From Candidatus Woesearchaeota archaeon (GTDB lineage Archaea > Nanobdellota > Nanobdellia > Woesearchaeales > UBA11576), in assembly GCA_019322385.1 (NCBI GenBank), contig JAHWIS010000157.1, positions 1 to 5,078 of the forward strand: DNA of 5,078 bases. Reading direction: 5' to 3'. The notes under the pieces are model-generated. The model was given only the letters and a program-made list of their open reading frames with translations. It was not told the origin of the DNA and searched no databases. Position 1 is the first letter of the stretch. Every line of letters begins with the position of its first letter. Positions 1 through 5,078 of the stretch are shown piece after piece. Both the position numbers and the translations under genes were made by a program.

Positions 1-314
1 AGGGATACAACCTCATCGCCAAATACGTGATACATGTCATCTGCCCAAAGCATGAACCGACATGCGACCAGGGAATGCTCCTGTTCAAATGCTTCAAGAG
101 CACCTTAAGGCTGGCAGAGAGAAGGAAGGTAAAGTCAATCGCTTTCCCTTCAATAAGCACAGGGGTGTATAAATACCCAAAGAAGGAATGCGCAAGGACT
201 GCAAAGAAGGTCTTTGAAAAATTCAAGTTCAAGTCAATAGAAAAAGTAGTGTTGTGCATGTTCAAGCAGAGCGACTACAACATGTTCCAGAAAGTGTTAG
301 GCGAGAGAGACTAG
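1..314 (+). CDS. Macro domain (ADP-ribose-binding/hydrolase) protein, 5' partial
   Basis: C-terminal part of a macro domain, a fold that binds ADP-ribose and often removes it from proteins, or deacetylates O-acetyl-ADP-ribose, in the cytoplasm. The frame is open from base 3 with no stop, so the gene begins outside the window; the GTG at 27 is an internal Val codon. Visible family marks are the strand AKYVIHVICP (usual form 'a.yvIHtvgP') and the phosphate-binding loop SIAFPSISTGVYKYP, whose usual form is 'SIAFPaISTGvYgyP'; here Lys replaces the common Gly after Tyr. The expected terminal helix (ECARTAKKVFEKF) and final strand (IEKVVLCMF) follow, so the domain's 3' end is complete. The N-terminal Asn-containing ADP-ribose site is off-window, so activity cannot be judged. 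No ADP-ribosyltransferase is visible nearby. The gene converges on the next one with a 51-base gap. Confidence 0.88.
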   Translation, partial: GYNLIAKYVIHVICPKHEPTCDQGMLLFKCFKSTLRLAERRKVKSIAFPSISTGVYKYPKKECARTAKKVFEKFKFKSIEKVVLCMFKQSDYNMFQKVLGERD

Positions 315-365
315 AGACATCAAGGCTGATATACATTCTGCAAGGACAAAGATCCTGAAACAAGC

Positions 366-653
366 CTAGAAACCGTCGCTGAAAAGATACACAATAATCA
401 ATATGACGAGCACTGCGATCAATATCCTGACCATTATGCAGCAGACCTTCTTTGGATCCTTTACCCCTTGCGTGACATAATTCCTGACTGCATCAACAAG
501 GATCAGGAAGATAAGAAGGGCGATGGCTTTCAAGAACCATGCCTGGTTCCAGAATCCCCGGATGCAGGCAGTCACCAAAAGAGCAAATGTTATGACAGCA
601 AGTATGATTATGACAAGATAGTTCTGAAGGTATTCCCTGGTTACTTTTTTCAT
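366..653 (-). CDS. Small three-TM membrane protein, unknown function
   Basis: A 95-residue hydrophobic protein I do not recognise. Three probable membrane helices lie at about residues 12-31, 36-56 and 74-92. The basic N-terminus (MKKVTR) and the loop after TM2 (R57, K65, K68, K69) suggest the N-terminus and the TM2-TM3 loop are cytoplasmic, leaving only a very short outer loop (IRGFWNQAW). There is no signal peptidase site and no catalytic motif. The ATG at 653 is preceded by a TATA-like box at 677-687, which puts transcription start within a few bases of the ATG, so the mRNA is probably leaderless. A weak SD-like AAGTGAT would then lie upstream of the transcript. It is divergent from the four-TM gene at 777, which could mean joint regulation. 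The membrane-protein composition and fitting promoter argue for a real gene; a 77-residue ORF on the opposite strand (468-701) is its shadow. Confidence 0.75.
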   Translation of the reverse strand: MKKVTREYLQNYLVIIILAVITFALLVTACIRGFWNQAWFLKAIALLIFLILVDAVRNYVTQGVKDPKKVCCIMVRILIAVLVILIIVYLFSDGF

Positions 654-676
654 AGAGTCAGCTTATCACTTCTTCT

Positions 677-687
677 TTTTTATAGTT
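677..687 (-). promoter_or_regulatory. TATA-like box for the three-TM gene
   Basis: Read on the minus strand the box is ACTATAAAAAA. Its centre is about 28 bases upstream of the ATG at 653, the usual archaeal TATA-to-start distance, implying a leaderless or near-leaderless transcript. Confidence 0.5.
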
Positions 688-745
688 TTCGTTCATTCTA
701 GTAACCTTTAGTCACCATTTTGTTCTCTTGGAAATAGTCACATAG

Positions 746-754
746 ATTTAAATA
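746..754 (+). promoter_or_regulatory. TATA-like box for the four-TM gene (leaderless)
   Basis: ATTTAAATA, close to the archaeal consensus TTTAAATA. The centre (about 750) is 27 bases before the ATG at 777, so transcription should begin at or next to the start codon. No SD sequence lies between the box and the ATG, which fits a leaderless mRNA. Confidence 0.65.
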
Positions 755-776
755 TGACCAAACAGTATGCACAGCC

Positions 777-1379
777 ATGGGACTGAAACAAACAGCACTC
801 GCAATCGGCATAGCGATCGTGTTCACAGTGTTCATAGCATACGGGCTGTGGGCTGTTTACGAACCGCCAAAACGATACTATGAGCAGAGCGACTGCTTTG
901 AGCAGTTTGACTGCGACAAAGAGCTAAGGGAATGCTGGGAAAAGGAAAGGCCTGTGAACGAGACAATACCAAGGCCGATCGATGAATGGGAAATCGACAA
1001 ATGCTCAAGAGAGTTTCAGACAACACCAGAATACCAGGAGTGCGACGAAAAAAGAGATGAATGCGAAGACGCATTCCGAAAGACGACAGACAGCTACAAG
1101 CATGCAAGGAACTCGTTCTATGTCCTTTTCATAATCGCACTGGCAGCGATAGTGGCGGGCATGTTCCTCAGGCTGGAGAGCATAAGCTCGGGGTTCATAA
1201 CAGGCGGAGTGCTAATTTTATTATGGTCCTTAATCTACACAGCAGAATACTGGCTGCAGTGGAACAAGTATGTCAAGCTGACAGCGCTAGGGATAGTGCT
1301 GGTGATTCTCGTATACTTAGGCTACAAGAAGATAGAGAGCAAGGTAGCGCATAAACAGAAAACAAGAAAAAAGAGATGA
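777..1379 (+). CDS. Four-TM protein with Cys-rich extracytoplasmic domain
   Basis: A 200-residue membrane protein. TM1 is at about residues 4-28, followed by a charged loop (29-112) with Cys at 40, 46, 53, 76, 89 and 96, then TM2 (113-131), TM3 (138-156) and TM4 (165-183), and a strongly basic tail ending KTRKKR. The positive-inside rule places both ends in the cytoplasm and the six-Cys loop outside, where three disulfides are possible. The order (one helix, charged Cys-containing ectodomain, an 'ARN' stretch, a three-helix bundle with a Gly-rich TM2-TM3 region, SSGFITGGV) resembles an uncharacterised membrane family I associate with DPANN archaeal genomes; that is recollection, not a search. 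Function is unknown. The ATG at 777 fits the TATA box 27 bases upstream. The stop TGA abuts the stop of the convergent gene, and the tail codons form a T-rich tract on the other strand. Confidence 0.85.
   Translation: MGLKQTALAIGIAIVFTVFIAYGLWAVYEPPKRYYEQSDCFEQFDCDKELRECWEKERPVNETIPRPIDEWEIDKCSREFQTTPEYQECDEKRDECEDAFRKTTDSYKHARNSFYVLFIIALAAIVAGMFLRLESISSGFITGGVLILLWSLIYTAEYWLQWNKYVKLTALGIVLVILVYLGYKKIESKVAHKQKTRKKR
1354..1375 (-). terminator. Probable T-rich terminator for the Cys-rich pair
   Basis: Read on the minus strand, the bases just past the TGA at 1382-1380 form a run of T clusters (TTTTTT, then TTTT, then TTT, separated by C and G). Archaeal RNA polymerase terminates at such oligo-T stretches without needing a hairpin. 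The tract is the complement of the Lys/Arg codons at the 3' end of the four-TM gene, so it lies inside that gene. No other T-tract is close enough to end this transcript. Confidence 0.45.
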
Positions 1380-1643
1380 TCATGGCCTCTTTCTTAGCTT
1401 TGCTTCATGATTATGCAGGTGGCTTGTCTTTTCACTGAACTTGTCTGTGATGTCGGGCCGTGTGCAGCGGGGAATCATCTCAATAGTCTTGCCTGTTGAG
1501 CTGCTGTACATCTCGCATTCTGTGGTCTGAGTGTAATCCTGGAACTTGCACTTGTGCTCTGTCAATGTGCAGTAAGGCAGATCATTTTTCATGGTGAAGT
1601 TCCTGTAGCGGAAACAGTTTATGCTCTGGTTCGTAACTGGCAT
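1380..1643 (-). CDS. Small Cys-rich protein, downstream paralog of the pair
   Basis: An 87-residue protein of unknown function with Cys at residues 10, 25, 32, 43 and 60 and a basic, His-containing tail (SHLHNHEAKLRKRP). It has no signal peptide or TM helix, so it appears cytoplasmic. The frame is open further upstream (to an ATG at 1688), but the ATG at 1643 is preferred. It follows the stop of the upstream gene by one base (TAAGATG), as in translational coupling, and it places the first Cys at residue 10 exactly as in the paralog. Residues 25-61 align without gaps to residues 20-56 of the upstream protein with 10 identities, including three Cys, QT, M, G and P-x-C-T. The SD is weak (GTGAGAT about 14 bases upstream), so expression probably depends on translation of the first gene. 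It ends in a palindromic double stop with the convergent four-TM gene. Confidence 0.72.
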   Translation of the reverse strand: MPVTNQSINCFRYRNFTMKNDLPYCTLTEHKCKFQDYTQTTECEMYSSSTGKTIEMIPRCTRPDITDKFSEKTSHLHNHEAKLRKRP

Positions 1644-1644
1644 C

Positions 1645-1875
1645 TTAACGCTGCGGCATCTCACGCTGCTGCCGCTTCTCAAACTCATCTATGACCACGT
1701 TTGTGATTGTGCACTGAGGCAGGTCCAATGTCACACATCCCTTCTCCTTGTCAAACATAGGAGCGCCCATTGTCTGCGCCCAGTTCTGGTAGCAGCAATC
1801 CTCAGTAGGTTTCTTGCAGAAATAAGTTCCAAACACATCTTTTGTACATTTTGCATCATAAAGGTTGTTAGACAT
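1645..1875 (-). CDS. Small Cys-rich protein, lead gene of the pair
   Basis: A 76-residue protein of unknown function with Cys at 10, 20, 27, 28, 47 and 55. The adjacent CC, an aromatic stretch (YQNW) and a P-x-C-T end resemble a small metal-binding or disulfide-stabilised domain; which of these cannot be told. No signal peptide or TM helix is visible, so it is probably cytoplasmic. The frame extends 24 codons upstream, but the ATG at 1875 is chosen because a strong SD (AAGGAGGGCG) precedes it by five bases and a TATA box lies about 40 bases upstream; the longer form would begin upstream of the promoter. Pattern and length match the next gene, so the two arose by tandem duplication. The C-terminal part (about 57-76) is charged and lacks Cys. 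The gene is divergent from the metallopeptidase-like operon across 139 bases. Confidence 0.78.
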   Translation of the reverse strand: MSNNLYDAKCTKDVFGTYFCKKPTEDCCYQNWAQTMGAPMFDKEKGCVTLDLPQCTITNVVIDEFEKRQQREMPQR

Positions 1876-1880
1876 AATAT

Positions 1881-1890
1881 CGCCCTCCTT
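1881..1890 (-). promoter_or_regulatory. Shine-Dalgarno site fixing the 1875 start
   Basis: AAGGAGGGCG on the minus strand, followed by ATATT and the ATG. It matches most of the archaeal SD consensus GGAGGTGAT. It lies at the predicted 5' end of the transcript, so the leader is almost only the SD, and it decides the start against the longer open frame. Confidence 0.8.
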
Positions 1891-1910
1891 GGGAAGCGGA
1901 AAAAAGCTCC

Positions 1911-1922
1911 TATATATAAAAA
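1911..1922 (-). promoter_or_regulatory. TATA-like box for the Cys-rich pair
   Basis: Minus-strand TTTTTATATATA. The predicted transcription start, about 25 bases downstream near 1890, coincides with the first base of the SD site and gives a leader of about 15 bases. Confidence 0.6.
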
Positions 1923-1971
1923 TGTTGGAAACAGGCGTTTTAACCACCTTTTAATGGTCATTAGAGAAAGG

Positions 1972-1980
1972 CTTTTAAAT
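1972..1980 (+). promoter_or_regulatory. TATA-like box for the 2015-3894 operon
   Basis: CTTTTAAAT, centre about 1977. A start about 25 bases on falls at 2001-2003, the first bases of the SD site, so the leader is about 14 bases, as in the divergent unit. Confidence 0.6.
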
Positions 1981-2000
1981 GAATACAAGCTAATAATCTG

Positions 2001-2009
2001 AAGGGGGCG
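2001..2009 (+). promoter_or_regulatory. Shine-Dalgarno site supporting a TTG start
   Basis: AAGGGGGCG followed by TTATT and TTG. An in-frame stop (TAA at 1994-1996) and the lack of any ATG or GTG between it and the conserved region make the TTG at 2015 the best start. Layout and spacing copy the divergent gene's site (GGGCG, five bases, start). Confidence 0.72.
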
Positions 2010-2014
2010 TTATT

Positions 2015-2842
2015 TTGGCAGATCTGGATGTCTTGGTAATAACAGATGCTAATGAGCAGCAGGAGCATATGCTAGATTTAATTCTGGAGAGCGTGAAAAA
2101 GGCAAACATAGGCTGGAACAGAGCCCCTGTAAAGCGCCTGACACGCGAAGAGATGAACAGCGTGACCATCGTATCCCAGTCATCAGCATCCAAGCAGAGG
2201 TTCATGAGCGAGTACAACAAGTCAGGAAAATACCTGGACAGGGAGCTTATCAAGCAGTATGCATACATGTGCTGCCCAAGCCTGCACAAGGAGCTGAGCA
2301 ATGGAAGACCGCTGCCAGAAGCTCTATGGAAAGAATATGACCTCAACATGCAAAGGGACAACTGGGATGCTGTAGTGAATCATATGGGAGTGGTGCTTGA
2401 TGAGGCATTCAGGATAGGCTACCCTGATGTTCTTGAGGTGCTGTTCAACCACACAGTGCTTTCACTAGATTTCGGCAAGCCAGGAAATGTGCCTTATCAC
2501 CTGATAGGCAATGGCTTCATAACAGAAGGCGATGTCTATCCATTGTATAACAAGAGAATCAATGAGCGCACAGGAACATCAGCAGCGCTGCTCCAGATGA
2601 GCCTGGTCAAGCACAGGCCAGAGGAAGAGCAGAGGGCATATGCATATGCGATGCTGCAGCACCAGGTATTGGGGCACATAAAGCTGGGGCTGAAAGACCA
2701 TCCCCTGCAAGAGCAGAAGGACTGCTTCATGACAGTGCCTGCCACAAGGGACGCGCTCATAATAAAGGCCAAGAACAACCTCTTCAGGAAATGCCCTGAA
2801 TGCGAAGCCACATTCAAGCTTAGTGAATACTACAAACCATGA
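2015..2842 (+). CDS. Unrecognised protein with archaemetzincin-like His/Cys C-terminus
   Basis: A 275-residue soluble protein with a TTG start. I cannot name its family. The N-terminus (DLDVLVITDANEQ) looks like the first beta strand of an alpha/beta fold. Near the C-terminus are H216 and H221 (HQVLGH), a Gly-Leu-rich turn (LGLKDH, H229), C237-F-M239, and 20 residues later C260-P-E-C263. The order matches archaemetzincins (peptidase family M54: HExxHxxGxxHCx4CxMx17CxxC), but the catalytic Glu is Gln or absent, the His spacing is stretched, and one Cys is replaced (P230). It could be an inactive or highly diverged relative, or a chance likeness built around a zinc site; I hold the link at about 0.3. 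There is no signal peptide, so it is probably cytoplasmic. It is first in an operon, overlapping the next gene by four bases (ATGA), and has its own TATA box and SD. Confidence 0.85.
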   Translation: MADLDVLVITDANEQQEHMLDLILESVKKANIGWNRAPVKRLTREEMNSVTIVSQSSASKQRFMSEYNKSGKYLDRELIKQYAYMCCPSLHKELSNGRPLPEALWKEYDLNMQRDNWDAVVNHMGVVLDEAFRIGYPDVLEVLFNHTVLSLDFGKPGNVPYHLIGNGFITEGDVYPLYNKRINERTGTSAALLQMSLVKHRPEEEQRAYAYAMLQHQVLGHIKLGLKDHPLQEQKDCFMTVPATRDALIIKAKNNLFRKCPECEATFKLSEYYKP

Positions 2843-3894
2843 AAGGACCAAAGAAATTCACAAAGAAAGAGAAGGAAGAGATCGAGAGGAGATATAGAGA
2901 GGATCTTGAGGAAAAGATAGACAGCTTCGAGGAAAAGCTGGCTGAGGCAACAGTGAAAATAGACATGTGCCTTACTGACCTCAAGGTAAGTATAGAATCA
3001 TATCTAAGCGAACAAGGCATTGAATGCGAAGTCGTCATAAAGGAAGAAACCAGGAACTTTTTCTCATACAACAGTTCCTTGAGATACAAGAAGCTGATAA
3101 GGCTGGATATAAATCCTCCAGACAGCGATCCTGAAGGGAAAATCATACTGACAGATGAACAAAAAGAGCATGTAGAAGAGCTGCGCAGCAGTTATAGCAA
3201 TGAGCGCAATTCATTCACAATGCGGCTCGTAGACCTGATCCAAGGATGCTTCCCTGACTATAGGGAGATGATGGAATGCCTTATGATTGACGAGCCGTTC
3301 GAGCAGATCGAAAGACAAAGCAAGGCTATACTGTATGTCGTCGATCCAGAGAAACCTGTGCTGCTCAGGACAATGGTAGACTTCCTTACAGGCAGGTTCG
3401 ACAAGCTTGAAGAGTCAGACATACTTACAGCATTCGCGAACATCAAGACAACAGAGTACGCGATGAGACGCGAGGCAGAACAAGAGAATGCGAATGTGTA
3501 CATCATAAGCCACCCCAGGAAGGAGATACCTACAAAGGCGATGGTAGGACAGGCGCATGCAGCGCTAATGCATGGATATGACATGCTCGACACAAATGCA
3601 AAGCAGCAAAGATGCATTGCAATGCTCAAGGAACATGTAGGTGACGTTGAAGGAGTAATATACATATCGGGCGAGAACCTTCACGAGATGCTTGATGCAA
3701 TAGATAGCGTCGAAAACCTGGAGTGTGCGCTGGACAAGCTGATGGAAGGCCATGAAGGTGAAGTCGTCTCGAAAGATGTATATGAAAGAGTCTGCCCTCT
3801 ATGCCCTGGGTCGGAAGAGGGCTGCAAGCAATACGAGAAGTCAAAGATATTGTATGAAGCAGGCATGGATCCTGACAAGGACTGGTTGCACTGA
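2839..3894 (+). CDS. Coiled-coil protein with C-terminal Cys cluster, unknown function
   Basis: A 351-residue soluble protein I do not recognise. Residues 5-58 are highly charged and heptad-like (KEKEEIERRYREDLEEKID), a likely coiled coil. A mixed alpha/beta middle follows, with strands such as KAILYVVD (162-169) and ANVYIISHP (218-226). H240 and H245 (HAALMH) are followed by C259-I-A-M262, echoing the HxxxxH...C-x-M order of the upstream protein. The C-terminus carries C319-P-L-C322 and C329, a probable small metal site, and ends DPDKDWLH. The ATG overlaps the upstream TGA by four bases, so translation is probably coupled and the two products may act together. No strong SD precedes it and no signal peptide or TM helix is seen. 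It ends 8 bases from the convergent lipoprotein gene, with only a weak T-rich stretch after the stop. Confidence 0.85.
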   Translation: MKGPKKFTKKEKEEIERRYREDLEEKIDSFEEKLAEATVKIDMCLTDLKVSIESYLSEQGIECEVVIKEETRNFFSYNSSLRYKKLIRLDINPPDSDPEGKIILTDEQKEHVEELRSSYSNERNSFTMRLVDLIQGCFPDYREMMECLMIDEPFEQIERQSKAILYVVDPEKPVLLRTMVDFLTGRFDKLEESDILTAFANIKTTEYAMRREAEQENANVYIISHPRKEIPTKAMVGQAHAALMHGYDMLDTNAKQQRCIAMLKEHVGDVEGVIYISGENLHEMLDAIDSVENLECALDKLMEGHEGEVVSKDVYERVCPLCPGSEEGCKQYEKSKILYEAGMDPDKDWLH

Positions 3895-3902
3895 GTTCTA
3901 TT

Positions 3903-4607
3903 TCACACTTGCCGTCCGCAGGTCTCGCACCCTGCACTGTCACCGACATCCACGACCAATGAGCCTGTTGCAGAGCTCAATGCCTCGTTCTTGAAGTCCT
4001 GATACACGAGCTGCAATGCAGACTCGAAAGTGCCTTGAGTGATGCTGCTGGATTCGCATGTGAATTCATCTGTTTCTCCTGATGCGAGGAAACTGTCTCC
4101 CTGGGAGTCAGTGCAGTCTATGTTCTCGCCTGACCTCACGAGCGTGAGAGCAAGATTCTTGATGTGCCTGTCCTTGTTGTTCTTCAGCACCATGGTTACG
4201 CTGCCCTGCTCGGCAGAGAAGCTCTCGCAGGATACGTCAAATGACAATGCGCATTTTGGATCGCTGCCCATATCAGGCCTGCACTCGCGCAGCCTGTCCT
4301 TTATCCCTCTAATGTTCAGGTACCAGTTGCACTCGACAACAGGATAGCACTCATCGTCAGATTCTGGTATGTCATCACGGGAAAGAACATCTGTACCATA
4401 CCTCTGCTCGCAGACAGAGCCTGGCACAGAATCAAGGAACCTGTTGCATGCATCATAATACATCAGGAAGGAATCGCAGTCAGCGAATATCTTATCGCTG
4501 TTCTCTTTTATGGAAAAAAGATATGTCTTGCCTGTGATGGATGTCTTCATCTCGCATCCTGAAAGCAAGAGAATGAATACAATGAATGGAAACATCAGTC
4601 TTTTCAT
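3903..4607 (-). CDS. Cys-rich lipoprotein with Ig-like C-terminal domain
   Basis: A 234-residue exported protein. The N-terminus is a classic lipoprotein signal: basic MKR, a hydrophobic core and the lipobox LLSGC with Cys18 as the predicted lipidated residue, so it should sit on the outer face of the membrane. Residues 40-130 carry many Cys (44, 54, 66, 87, 93, 109, 119, 127), probably in disulfides. Residues about 118-222 look like the Ig-like beta domain common in secreted archaeal proteins: 'GSVTMVLKNN', a 'LASGETDEFTC' turn, and the closing 'SSATGSLVV'. The protein ends in a CETC pair. Partner or ligand is unknown. The ATG at 4607 lies about 30 bases after a TATA box, giving a leader of only a few bases and no SD. 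It follows the Lys/Glu/Pro-rich gene by 41 bases on the same strand but appears to have its own promoter. Confidence 0.85.
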   Translation of the reverse strand: MKRLMFPFIVFILLLSGCEMKTSITGKTYLFSIKENSDKIFADCDSFLMYYDACNRFLDSVPGSVCEQRYGTDVLSRDDIPESDDECYPVVECNWYLNIRGIKDRLRECRPDMGSDPKCALSFDVSCESFSAEQGSVTMVLKNNKDRHIKNLALTLVRSGENIDCTDSQGDSFLASGETDEFTCESSSITQGTFESALQLVYQDFKNEALSSATGSLVVDVGDSAGCETCGRQV

Positions 4608-4631
4608 CTTGGGATTGGATTAGAAGTATCT

Positions 4632-4641
4632 GTTTATAAAA
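4632..4641 (-). promoter_or_regulatory. TATA-like box for the lipoprotein gene
   Basis: Minus-strand TTTATAAACA, inside GTTTTATAAACAG. The centre is about 30 bases from the ATG at 4607, so transcription should begin within about five bases of the start. The adjoining TTTT could also weakly terminate the upstream gene. Confidence 0.55.
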
Positions 4642-4648
4642 CTTGTCG

Positions 4649-5078
4649 TCACTTCGGCTTTATCTCCTCATGCTCCCTGTTGACATGACGGAACACGTCC
4701 TCATATTCAGGTATGTCGTCCAGCTCATCAAGGATGTCCTGCGCAGTGAGACTCTCAGGAGGGATCTCCCTCACTGTGATCTGGGGACCTTTCTTTTCTT
4801 TTGGCTTTTCCTCTTTTTCTTCTTTCGGCTCTGGTTCCTTCTCTTGCTTTTTTGCAGGCTTTGGCTTATGTTTCTTTACCGGCTTTTTCTTCTCTTTTGC
4901 TTCCTCTTTCTGCTCTTCCTGTTTCGGCTCTTGCTTCTTCACAGGCTTTACCCTTGCCTTCCTCTTCACAGGTTTCTTGACCTCTTCCTTCATCTTTGGC
5001 TTTGCAGAAGGTATGACCTCCTCCCATACAGCCTCTTCCTCTTCAGGCTCTTTCCTGAACACAGAGCGTATGATAAAG
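4649..5078 (-). CDS. Lys/Glu/Pro-rich linker protein, 5' partial
   Basis: The frame is open through the right edge. Codons before the GTG at 5062 read FIIRS, so that GTG is probably an internal Val and the true start lies outside; the preceding hydrophobic residues may be the end of a membrane helix. About 137 residues from that Val are clear. An acidic patch (EPEEEE) is followed by a long disordered stretch (about 20-92) of Lys, Glu, Pro and Gln with loose repeats (KKPVKR, KKPVKKHKPKPAKK, EPEPKEEKEEKPKEKK). A short, more ordered C-terminal segment (about 93-128) follows, containing ITVREIPPESLTAQDILDEL. The layout suggests a membrane-anchored or tethered spacer carrying a small C-terminal interaction module; Lys/Pro/Glu spacers of this kind occur in TonB-like proteins, but no homology is claimed. 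Function is unknown. It lies 41 bases upstream of the lipoprotein gene. Confidence 0.75.
   Translation of the reverse strand, partial: FIIRSVFRKEPEEEEAVWEEVIPSAKPKMKEEVKKPVKRKARVKPVKKQEPKQEEQKEEAKEKKKPVKKHKPKPAKKQEKEPEPKEEKEEKPKEKKGPQITVREIPPESLTAQDILDELDDIPEYEDVFRHVNREHEEIKPK
4785..5000. repeat. Low-complexity polypyrimidine/polypurine tract
   Basis: The plus strand is dominated by C and T (runs such as TTTTCCTCTTTTTCTTC) because the minus strand encodes Lys, Glu and Pro codons. It is imperfect and interrupted by GGC and GGT, and is best explained by coding for the linker. Confidence 0.5.

Noticed and set aside
1645..1688. Longer version of the second Cys-rich protein starting at 1688, or a frameshift fusing the two Cys-rich genes
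   Set aside because: The extra N-terminus overlaps the first gene and lacks an SD. The 1643 start matches the paralog's Cys register, and both genes end or begin cleanly, so two intact genes explain the data.
1876..1947. 24-codon N-terminal extension of the first Cys-rich protein
   Set aside because: It would begin upstream of the TATA box and predicted transcription start, while a strong SD sits five bases before the 1875 ATG.
1943..1958. Short inverted repeat ACCA...TGGT between the divergent promoters
   Set aside because: Four-base arms with an eight-base gap are expected by chance; too weak to call an operator.
1621..2001. 126-codon plus-strand open frame
   Set aside because: It is antisense to the Cys-rich pair and would run across the divergent promoter region; the paralogy of the minus-strand genes shows which strand codes.
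2636..2649. Perfect palindrome GCATATGCATATGC
   Set aside because: It lies inside coding sequence and simply encodes alternating Ala-Tyr codons (AYAYA); no promoter context suggests an operator.
3258..3665. 135-codon open frame on the minus strand
   Set aside because: It is antisense to the coiled-coil gene, has a composition (many Ser and Cys) typical of shadow frames, and shows no promoter or SD.
1..5078. CRISPR array, IS element, tRNA or rRNA
   Set aside because: No regularly spaced direct repeats, transposase motifs, terminal inverted repeats or cloverleaf-like segments were seen.

Overview
The window looks archaeal. Most transcription units are preceded by an A/T-rich TATA-like box about 25 bases upstream of a start codon or of a Shine-Dalgarno (SD) site, and several mRNAs appear leaderless or nearly so. 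Ile ATA and Arg AGG codons are common. The gene content (small multi-TM proteins with Cys-rich ectodomains, a lipoprotein with an Ig-like C-terminal domain, small orphan Cys-rich proteins) resembles uncultivated DPANN-type archaea such as Woesearchaeota and relatives. That assignment is inference; no rRNA or other phylogenetic marker lies in the window.

Layout: (1) the 3' part of a macro-domain gene (+, runs off the left edge) converges on a small three-TM protein gene (-). (2) From a shared 123-base divergent region, a four-TM protein with a Cys-rich outer domain (+) runs into a two-gene unit of small Cys-rich proteins (-), and the two stop codons form the palindrome TGATCA. (3) From a 139-base divergent region, a two-gene operon (+, ATGA overlap) encodes two unrecognised proteins. 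The first ends in a His/Cys pattern resembling a degenerate archaemetzincin zinc-peptidase core. (4) This operon converges, 8 bases apart, on a Cys-rich lipoprotein gene (-), preceded by a Lys/Glu/Pro-rich protein gene (-) that runs off the right edge.

The arrangement is very compact: convergent gaps are 51, 0 and 8 bases, so terminators must lie inside neighbouring genes. The most interesting part is 1380-3894. There, two tandem paralogous Cys-rich proteins are transcribed divergently from the metallopeptidase-like operon, and both lead genes use an almost identical start-site box (GGGCG, five bases, start codon). A functional link between the two units is a hypothesis only. No mobile element, CRISPR array, tRNA or rRNA was seen, and no gene-free stretch exceeds 150 bases.
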